This document shows positions 58,873 through 64,000 of a stretch of 64,000 nucleotides of DNA, piece by piece. Each line of letters opens with the position of its first letter. Within the stretch, counting starts at the first letter, position 1. The DNA lies in NCBI GenBank assembly GCA_964531265.1, contig CAZHDW010000010.1, positions 10,257 through 74,256 of the forward strand, written 5' to 3'. The notes below the pieces were generated by a model. That model worked only from the letters and a program-made list of their open reading frames with translations, made no database searches and was not told where the DNA came from. The position numbers and the translations under genes were made by a program. This DNA comes from Hominenteromicrobium sp964531265 (GTDB taxonomy: Bacteria; Bacillota; Clostridia; Oscillospirales; Acutalibacteraceae).

Positions 58873-59310
58873 ATGGCATACAGTGAAAAGGTTATGGAGC
58901 ATTTCGCAAATCCGCGTAATGTCGGTGAAATGGAAAATCCCTCCGGTGTCGGTGAAGTCGGCAACCCCAAGTGTGGCGACATCATGCGCATGTACATCAA
59001 GGTAGAGGACGAGATCATCACAGACGTTAAGTTTATGACATTCGGCTGCGGCGCTGCCATTGCTACCAGCAGCATGGCTACTGAGCTCGTTAAGGGCAAG
59101 TCCATTGCAGACGCTCTTAAGCTGACAAACAAGGCAGTTATGGAGGCTCTTGACGGTCTTCCGGCAGTTAAGGTACATTGCTCCGTTCTGGCAGAGCAGG
59201 CTATAAAGGCTGCTGTTTCCGACTATTACACACGTCAGGGCATCGATCCCGTGCCGATCGTAGGTGTTCTCGAAGAGTGCGAGGACTGCCATGATGTTGA
59301 AGAAGAGTGA
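58873..59310 (+). CDS. nifU: Fe-S cluster scaffold protein NifU (IscU-like, single domain)
   Basis: 145-residue scaffold on which Fe-S clusters are built. It keeps the three ligand cysteines Cys34 (NPKCGD, with Asp36), Cys59 (FGCGAA) and Cys103 (HCSVLAE). There is an extra acidic C-terminal tail with two more cysteines (EECEDCHDVEEE), common in clostridial members. RBS GAAAGGAATG precedes the ATG. With NifS it forms the main assembly system visible here; no SUF genes are in the window. Confidence 0.95.
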   Translation: MAYSEKVMEHFANPRNVGEMENPSGVGEVGNPKCGDIMRMYIKVEDEIITDVKFMTFGCGAAIATSSMATELVKGKSIADALKLTNKAVMEALDGLPAVKVHCSVLAEQAIKAAVSDYYTRQGIDPVPIVGVLEECEDCHDVEEE

Positions 59311-59361
59311 TCCTCCCCACACAATCAGTTCTGCAATTTAGCTTGAATCGAAAATAAATTT

Positions 59362-59458
59362 ACTCCGGCTGTCGAGCTCTGAACTGCACTCCAAAAAGTT
59401 AGACAAATATTTCTAACTTTTTGGGGGCACTTCACTCTCGATATGCCGGAGTTTTTTT
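59362..59458 (+). terminator. Composite terminator of nifSU with nested IS-end-like palindrome
   Basis: Outer stem ACTCCGGC (59362-59369) with GCCGGAGT (59445-59452) and TCGAG (59372-59376) with CTCGA (59437-59441), followed by seven T: a standard terminator. Its loop contains a second palindrome, TGCACTCCAAAAAGTTAGA (59385-59403) with TCTAACTTTTTGGGGGCA (59412-59429), whose arms look like the terminal inverted repeats of IS3-group elements. Confidence 0.8.
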
Positions 59459-59490
59459 ATGTCTGCTTTATATATTTTTTATCATGGGAT

Positions 59491-59524
59491 AAAAAAGGTA
59501 CCGGATACAACCGGTACCTTTTTA
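59491..59524 (-). terminator. Bidirectional intrinsic terminator, ends the DUF3048 gene
   Basis: Perfect stem AAGGTACCGG/CCGGTACCTT with A-run and T-run on its two sides, 10 bases after the DUF3048 stop. Confidence 0.9.
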
Positions 59525-59533
59525 ACTTGATTA

Positions 59534-60664
59534 TTACTTTTCTGTTGAAACATTGCCGCTATAGGTCATACCTATATAGGTCTTTCCGCGGTTCATAACA
59601 AGCTCATCGCCGTTTTCATCGAAGAATTTCAGCTTGCTGTATTCATCCGCCTTGCTCCAGGTTATCTTCTGCATGGAGCCCTCGGAGAAATACCAGCCAA
59701 CATAAGCATCTCCGCCCTCCCAATTGACATTCTTATGAACGCCGTCGTCGCGCAGAGAGATATCAGTCTCGAGCACGATAACGTTTTCAAAAACGAGCTG
59801 CTCGCCGTTTGCCGCATCGACGTGGGGTTCGGTGCCATGAAGCTTTTCGTAAACATGTGTTTCTGCATTATAGTTGAAGCTGCTGGACTGCGCTCCGAAT
59901 TCCACATGCACATAATCAGCTGCTCCGCCGTTCGGAGTGACTGTTTCGCCGACAGGTGCAAAATTGAAGGCATAGCCCTCCCAATCCTCGGTCAGGTCTA
60001 TTCTCATATCATTCCTGCTGACCATGTCGGGGAGCTGCTCACCGTAAAATTCACCCGTATGCTCAAGCGCCTTGCCGCTGTTCAGTCGGCTCTGGTTGCG
60101 TCCGAAGCCGCTTCCGCTCGTCATGCCGTCAAATCTGTCCGGATTCAAGCGGTTGAGCGTATCGGCGGCAATTGAGGGATCCATACCCCAATGAATATAA
60201 ATGGCATCAAAGCCAAGCGCCAGTATCGGATAATAATATCTACAGCTTCTTACGGAGCAGATATTCGGTATCTGCGTATAGTCGCCGTAAATGCCCATTA
60301 AGCGTGTCTGATCCGCTTCAACGGGAATCTCAAATATAACATCGGCGGCAGAAACGCCGTCCTGCGGCAGTGCAGCCTTAACATTATTTATCATAACGGC
60401 AACTGGGCGCTTACCCACTGCTTCATCGGTCAGTGTGCCGAGACCTGTCAGAATATTGGCATTTTCAGGCTCCTCAGTGGATACGGGAGTGGGCTCGGGC
60501 GTTGCGGAGGTCTCCTCCTCGCTCGACTCGGAGGAAGCGGGGCTTTCAACCACCGGTATGCTTTCTTCGGTCTCTTTTTCAGCTCCCTTGCAGCCGACAA
60601 CAGAAAAGACCATCATCAGGCACAGAAGCAATGCAGTGCATCGCGTGGCAACGTTTTTCTTCAT
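59534..60664 (-). CDS. DUF3048 domain lipoprotein (YerB-like)
   Basis: 376-residue exported protein: signal sequence with a lipobox VVGC (Cys24), a Ser/Glu/Pro/Thr-rich linker (about 30-70), then the DUF3048 domain starting PVAVMINN near 84, with the family's ADVIFEIPVE, PNICSVRSCRYYY, YIHWGMDPS blocks, and the C-terminal half with GKTYIGMTY at the end. Function of the domain is unknown; Bacillus YerB is of the same type. The ATG at 60664 has AAAGGCGG upstream, and a consensus promoter lies 43 bases further. Single-gene unit. Confidence 0.9.
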   Translation of the reverse strand: MKKNVATRCTALLLCLMMVFSVVGCKGAEKETEESIPVVESPASSESSEEETSATPEPTPVSTEEPENANILTGLGTLTDEAVGKRPVAVMINNVKAALPQDGVSAADVIFEIPVEADQTRLMGIYGDYTQIPNICSVRSCRYYYPILALGFDAIYIHWGMDPSIAADTLNRLNPDRFDGMTSGSGFGRNQSRLNSGKALEHTGEFYGEQLPDMVSRNDMRIDLTEDWEGYAFNFAPVGETVTPNGGAADYVHVEFGAQSSSFNYNAETHVYEKLHGTEPHVDAANGEQLVFENVIVLETDISLRDDGVHKNVNWEGGDAYVGWYFSEGSMQKITWSKADEYSKLKFFDENGDELVMNRGKTYIGMTYSGNVSTEK

Positions 60665-60706
60665 ATGGATTACCGCCTTTCTTTGCGTAGCCTGTAGTTT
60701 GAAATC

Positions 60707-60735
60707 ATTATACCGCTTCATTTAAGCTTTTGCAA
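60707..60735 (-). promoter_or_regulatory. Promoter for the DUF3048 lipoprotein gene
   Basis: Minus strand TTGCAA (60730-60735), 17-base spacer, TATAAT (60707-60712). Confidence 0.78.
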
Positions 60736-60841
60736 TAATTTTTTCAAATTGGTATCAACCAATAATAGTGATTTTTGACAATTACAGACAAAGCATCGCT
60801 CAATGCCCCATATTATCTACGCAATTCACAGGCGCCATAGC

Positions 60842-61270
60842 TTATTCGGTAAAGTCTATCTCGTAGCGTGTTCCATGGGAAAGAAGCAGGCCGTTCTCCA
60901 GCTTGATCTGCAAAATGCACGTGTTAACGTCACTGAAATCATTATGTCCGTTATCGATCCACTCCGCAAAAGCTTCTCTCATCTTTTCTGCGACGGCGGA
61001 GTTTTCCGGCTTACCGAAATATCCAAGATTCACACCTTCACCATTTGCCGTAAACCAATCTCCGGCAATGGCGACCGACGGGTTCTTCTCTATCTGTGCG
61101 ATTTTATTCGACAGACCATAGGTAAGAACATAGAATGCGCGTTCAAAGTAGAACGCATTCACATTGCGGACACACGGCCTGCCGTCTTTGACGGTCGCCA
61201 ACGCAATAACACTGTCATTTCCAAAGCGCTCCAAGAGTATTGCTTCCGCCTCTTTTGATAATTTTGCCAT
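60842..61270 (-). CDS. Pyridoxamine 5'-phosphate oxidase-like flavoprotein
   Basis: 142-residue split-barrel FMN-binding protein: VIALATVKDGRPCVRNVNAFYF near 20-41 and an EKNPSVAIAGDWF block near 65-77 match the small PNPOx-like family. These short members usually bind flavin or heme and are not true PdxH; substrate unknown. The ATG at 61270 follows GGTGGAGGAG; an earlier start at 61300 would add ten residues without an RBS. It lies after the dnaJ terminator, so it may have its own weak promoter that I could not pin down. Confidence 0.85.
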   Translation of the reverse strand: MAKLSKEAEAILLERFGNDSVIALATVKDGRPCVRNVNAFYFERAFYVLTYGLSNKIAQIEKNPSVAIAGDWFTANGEGVNLGYFGKPENSAVAEKMREAFAEWIDNGHNDFSDVNTCILQIKLENGLLLSHGTRYEIDFTE

Positions 61271-61312
61271 TACTACTCCTCCACCATCACTGATATTCAC
61301 TGCATAAAAAAC

Positions 61313-61360
61313 AAAAAAGCAGCGAGTGTACTATACCTTCTGAGCATAGTATACTCGCTG
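61313..61360 (-). terminator. Intrinsic terminator of dnaK-dnaJ
   Basis: Minus strand CAGCGAGT.TACTAT pairs with ATAGTA.ACTCGCTG around an 11-base loop, followed by CTTTTTTG; A-run on the other side. Confidence 0.88.
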
Positions 61361-61372
61361 TCAAAAAAAAAA

Positions 61373-62587
61373 TCAATCCCCAAACAGTTCCTTTATCTTG
61401 CCGAAAAAGTTCTTGCGCTTCTGGTAATTCTTCTCATCCGCGTTCTTATCGAACTCGGCAAGGAGCTCCTTCTGCTTTTTAGAGAGGTTCTTCGGCACCT
61501 CAACAGTCACCTGCACGTACTGGTCGCCACGTCCTCTGCCATTGATGCTCGGTATTCCGCGTCCCTTAAGCTTGAAAACATCGCCGGGCTGTGTACCGTC
61601 ATGAACATGGTAGGTAACCTTACCGTCCAATGTCGGCACGGTAACATCCGCACCGAGTGCTGCCTGAGTAAATGTAATGGGCATCTCACACCATACGTCG
61701 TTTCCTCTGCGCTGGAATATCGCATGAGGACGCACATTGACGTAAACATGGAGGTCTCCGCTCGGGCCGCCGTTGCTGCCTGCGTTTCCTCTTCCGCCCA
61801 CATTCAGTACCTGCTCATCATCAATACCGGCAGGTATCGTTACCTCTATCGTCTTCTGTCTGCGTATTCTGCCCTTGCCGTCGCATGTTTTACACGGTGT
61901 TTCAACTATTTTGCCCTTGCCACCGCATCGATCACATGTGCCGACCGACTGCACAACGCCGAAAGCAGTACGCTGATTTATTCTCACCTGGCCGGAGCCG
62001 TTACANNNNNNNNNNNNNNNNNNNNNNNNNNNNNNNNNNNNNNNNNNNNNNNNNNNNNNNNNNNNNNNNNNNNNNNNNNNNNNNNNNNNNNNNNNNNNNN
62101 NNNNNCCGGAGCCGTTACAATCCGGGCAATTCTCTATCTGATGATAGGAAATATTCTTCTTGCAGCCCTTTGCTGCTTCTTCAAAAGAAATAACGACATT
62201 TGCCTCAACATCCGTGCCGCGTCTCGGAGCATTCGGATTCGCTCTGCGTCCCGCACCGCCGAAGCCGCCGCCAAAGAAGCTGTCGAAAATATCAGTGAAA
62301 TCAAAGCCGCCCGCACCGTACGGATTTCCGCCGCCTACGCCACCGCCGAAATTGGGGTCAACCCCGGCAAAGCCAAACTGGTCATACCTTGCGCGCTTAT
62401 CCTTATCGGAAAGCACCTCGTAGGCCTCGTTTGCCTCCTTAAACTTAACCTCGGCGTCCTTATCGCCCGGGTTCAAGTCCGGGTGATACTTTTTCGCAAC
62501 TTTTCTGTATGCTTTTTTTATCTCGTCATCCGAAGCACCCTTTTGTACACCGAGCACTTCATAATAGTCTCTCTTATCGTCCGCCAT
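61373..62587 (-). CDS. dnaJ: Chaperone DnaJ (interrupted by a sequence gap)
   Basis: Hsp40 co-chaperone of DnaK. J domain with YHPDLNPGD (HPD near 35-37), Gly/Phe-rich region (about 75-115, with GGGVGGGNPYGAGGF), zinc-finger region with CxxCxGxG repeats, and C-terminal substrate-binding domains. The run of 100 N (62006-62105) falls between the first repeat (CPDCNGSG) and the second (ending CNGSGQV). The family has about 12 residues there, so roughly 37 bases are really missing rather than 100; the frame still closes by chance. RBS GAGGAG before the ATG; 76 bases after dnaK. Confidence 0.93.
   Translation of the reverse strand: MADDKRDYYEVLGVQKGASDDEIKKAYRKVAKKYHPDLNPGDKDAEVKFKEANEAYEVLSDKDKRARYDQFGFAGVDPNFGGGVGGGNPYGAGGFDFTDIFDSFFGGGFGGAGRRANPNAPRRGTDVEANVVISFEEAAKGCKKNISYHQIENCPDCNGSXXXXXXXXXXXXXXXXXXXXXXXXXXXXXXXXXXCNGSGQVRINQRTAFGVVQSVGTCDRCGGKGKIVETPCKTCDGKGRIRRQKTIEVTIPAGIDDEQVLNVGGRGNAGSNGGPSGDLHVYVNVRPHAIFQRRGNDVWCEMPITFTQAALGADVTVPTLDGKVTYHVHDGTQPGDVFKLKGRGIPSINGRGRGDQYVQVTVEVPKNLSKKQKELLAEFDKNADEKNYQKRKNFFGKIKELFGD
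62006..62105. other. Assembly gap of 100 N inside dnaJ
   Basis: Exactly 100 N, a conventional placeholder. The same 14-base sequence CCGGAGCCGTTACA stands directly on both sides; it encodes the repeated CNGSG of two zinc-finger motifs, which explains why the assembly broke here. Confidence 0.97.
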
Positions 62588-62663
62588 CCGCTGTCATCTC
62601 CTCGGAACATCTAAAAGGCAAGGGGCCTTGCCGGAGCATGACCCCTTGCTCTTTCTCTGTTAA

Positions 62664-64000
62664 TTACTCAACGTCCTTGTAATCAGCATCGTATACGTCG
62701 CCGTTCGGGCCTGCCTGCTGGCCGCCCATATCCGGACCTGCACCCGGTGCCTGACCCTGCGGAGCTGCTGCCTGATACATCTTCTCGCTTACAGCGTACA
62801 TAGCCTTCTGAAGCTCATCCATGCCTGCCTTGATAGCCTCAACATCACCGTTCTGAATGGTGGACTTGAGCTCTGTGACCTTGCTTGTAAGGTCGTTCTT
62901 ATCAGCCTCGGGAAGCTTATCGCCGTTCTCGTTTACGAGCTTCTCTACCTGGTAGCAGAGATTTTCTGCGTTGTTCTTTGTATCTACCTCTTCACGGCGC
63001 TTCTTATCTTCCTCTGCAAACTGCTCAGCAGCCTTAACAGCACGGTCGATATCCTCCTTGCTCATGTTGGAGGAGGAAGCGATAGTGATCTTCTGCTCCT
63101 TGCCTGTGCCGAGATCCTTAGCGGAAACATTTACGATACCGTTGGCATCGATATCGAATGTAACCTCAATCTGAGGAATTCCACGCGGAGCCGGAGCAAT
63201 GCCGTCCAGCTTGAAGATACCGAGCTGCTTGTTGTCACGTGCGAATTCACGCTCACCCTGGAGAACATTGACCTCAACCTGAGTCTGTCCGTCAGCAGCT
63301 GTGGAGAATATCTGGCTCTTCTTTGTCGGGATGGTTGTATTTCTGTCGATGATCTTTGTCATGACGCCGCCCATTGTCTCAACACCGAGGGAAAGCGGTG
63401 TGACATCCAGCAGCAGGAGACCCTGAACCTCGCCGCCGAGAACGCCTGCCTGGAGTGCTGCACCGATAGCAACGCACTCGTCCGGGTTGATGCCCTTGAA
63501 CGGCTCTTTGCCTGTGAGCTTCTTAACTGCTTCCTGAACAGCCGGGATTCTGGAGGAACCGCCAACCAGGAGAACCTTATCGATTTCGTTTATCTGGAGA
63601 CCGGAGTCGCTGAGAGCACGGCGTACCGGAACCATTGTAGACTCAACGAGGTCTGCTGTGAGCTCGTTGAACTTAGCTCTGGACAGTGTGAGGTCGAGGT
63701 GCTTCGGGCCTGTTGCATCAGCTGTGATGAAGGGCAGGTTGATGGAAGCGCTTGTCATGCCGGAAAGCTCGATCTTAGCCTTCTCTGCTGCTTCCTTAAC
63801 ACGCTGCATAGCCATCTTGTCACCGGAAAGGTCGATGCCATCGGATACCTTGAAGCTGGAAACGATCCAGTCCATAACGCGCTTATCGAAGTCATCGCCG
63901 CCCAGACGGTTGTTACCTGCTGTTGCAAGAACCTCCTGAACACCGTCGCCCATCTCGATGATGGAAACGTCGAAGGTACCGCCGCCAAGGTCATAAACCA
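62664..64000 (-). CDS. dnaK: Chaperone DnaK (Hsp70), C-terminal three quarters, cut by window edge
   Basis: ATP-dependent chaperone. The window starts inside the nucleotide-binding domain at YDLGGGTFDVSII (phosphate-2 loop) and runs through NNRLGGDDFDKRV, VLLVGGSSRIPAVQ, the linker GLLLLDVTPLSLG, the substrate-binding domain and the lid, ending in a Gln/Gly/Pro-rich tail with DADYKDVE. About 445 codons are present of roughly 610. The N-terminal part and the expected hrcA-grpE genes lie beyond the end. Followed by dnaJ in the classical order. Confidence 0.97.
   Translation of the reverse strand, partial: VYDLGGGTFDVSIIEMGDGVQEVLATAGNNRLGGDDFDKRVMDWIVSSFKVSDGIDLSGDKMAMQRVKEAAEKAKIELSGMTSASINLPFITADATGPKHLDLTLSRAKFNELTADLVESTMVPVRRALSDSGLQINEIDKVLLVGGSSRIPAVQEAVKKLTGKEPFKGINPDECVAIGAALQAGVLGGEVQGLLLLDVTPLSLGVETMGGVMTKIIDRNTTIPTKKSQIFSTAADGQTQVEVNVLQGEREFARDNKQLGIFKLDGIAPAPRGIPQIEVTFDIDANGIVNVSAKDLGTGKEQKITIASSSNMSKEDIDRAVKAAEQFAEEDKKRREEVDTKNNAENLCYQVEKLVNENGDKLPEADKNDLTSKVTELKSTIQNGDVEAIKAGMDELQKAMYAVSEKMYQAAAPQGQAPGAGPDMGGQQAGPNGDVYDADYKDVE

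Noticed and set aside
57685..59322. 545-codon open frame on the minus strand opposite nifS-nifU
   Set aside because: It is a shadow of two well-recognised genes; it has no RBS and its product is an odd Cys/Leu/Val-rich sequence with no domain.
62006..62105. True tandem repeat or insertion in dnaJ
   Set aside because: The flanking repeats are explained by the CxxCxGxG zinc-finger motifs and the N run is a placeholder.
1..64000. tRNA, rRNA, CRISPR arrays, complete insertion sequences
   Set aside because: I looked for tRNA-like TTC-loop blocks, regular spacer-repeat arrays and transposase frames in all intergenic regions and found none.

Overview
This window is from a low- to mid-GC Firmicute, most likely a spore-forming member of the Clostridia (Oscillospirales or a relative; the family is my inference). 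Evidence: strong AGGAGG-type ribosome binding sites, frequent TTG and GTG starts, TTGACA/TATAAT promoters with 17-bp spacers, many intrinsic terminators, cotJA/cotJB spore-coat genes, and Firmicutes gene orders such as pyrH-frr-uppS-cdsA-dxr-rseP-ispG and tilS-hpt-ftsH. It looks like a draft or metagenome scaffold: a run of exactly 100 N sits inside dnaJ, and both edge genes (ispG, dnaK) are cut by the window.

Layout. 1-5.8 kb (minus): a growth operon running pyrH, frr, uppS, cdsA, dxr, rseP, ispG (nucleotide, ribosome recycling, undecaprenyl, phospholipid and MEP isoprenoid steps). 6-9.2 kb (plus): a lipoprotein, then nfnA-nfnB, an electron-bifurcating ferredoxin:NADP oxidoreductase. 9.3-12.7 kb (minus): a MarR-led operon with a radical-SAM-like DUF5131 protein and two aldo/keto reductases. 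12.8-18.1 kb (plus): a YbaK deacylase, a membrane-anchored beta-sandwich protein, cotJA-cotJB with a truncated cotJC, an MFS transporter and a MATE exporter. 18.4-21.8 kb: NADP-type glutamate dehydrogenase, a decayed kinase-like pseudogene, and a PTS-IIC-like membrane protein preceded by a highly structured, unidentified RNA leader.

21.8-31.6 kb (minus): murA, a WalJ-type hydrolase, rlmH and a conserved protein; then DUF177-rpmF, a DUF512 radical SAM protein, der, plsY; then pgi and a small P-loop protein. 31.7-42.8 kb (minus): D,D-carboxypeptidase, glpK, a hypothetical protein, an ADP-ribosylglycohydrolase, MgtC, a second MATE exporter, a PLP lyase (YnbB type), a GNAT protein, two M42 aminopeptidases and secG. 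43.1-57.3 kb (minus): a long housekeeping run rnj-gdpP-rplI-dnaB-tilS-hpt-ftsH, then a divergent type IIA topoisomerase pair. 57.6-59.3 kb (plus): nifS-nifU for Fe-S assembly, which would serve the many Fe-S proteins here (IspG, NfnAB, radical SAM proteins). 59.5-64 kb (minus): a DUF3048 lipoprotein, a PNPOx-like flavoprotein, dnaJ and dnaK.

Most of the window is ordinary core genome. The least explained parts are the RNA leader at about 20.49-20.70 kb, the hairpin-dense gap at 42.94-43.15 kb, the truncated cotJC, the kinase-like pseudogene, the IS-end-like palindrome nested in the nifU terminator, and the ADP-ribosylglycohydrolase/hypothetical-protein pair. I saw no tRNA, rRNA, CRISPR array, complete insertion sequence or prophage.
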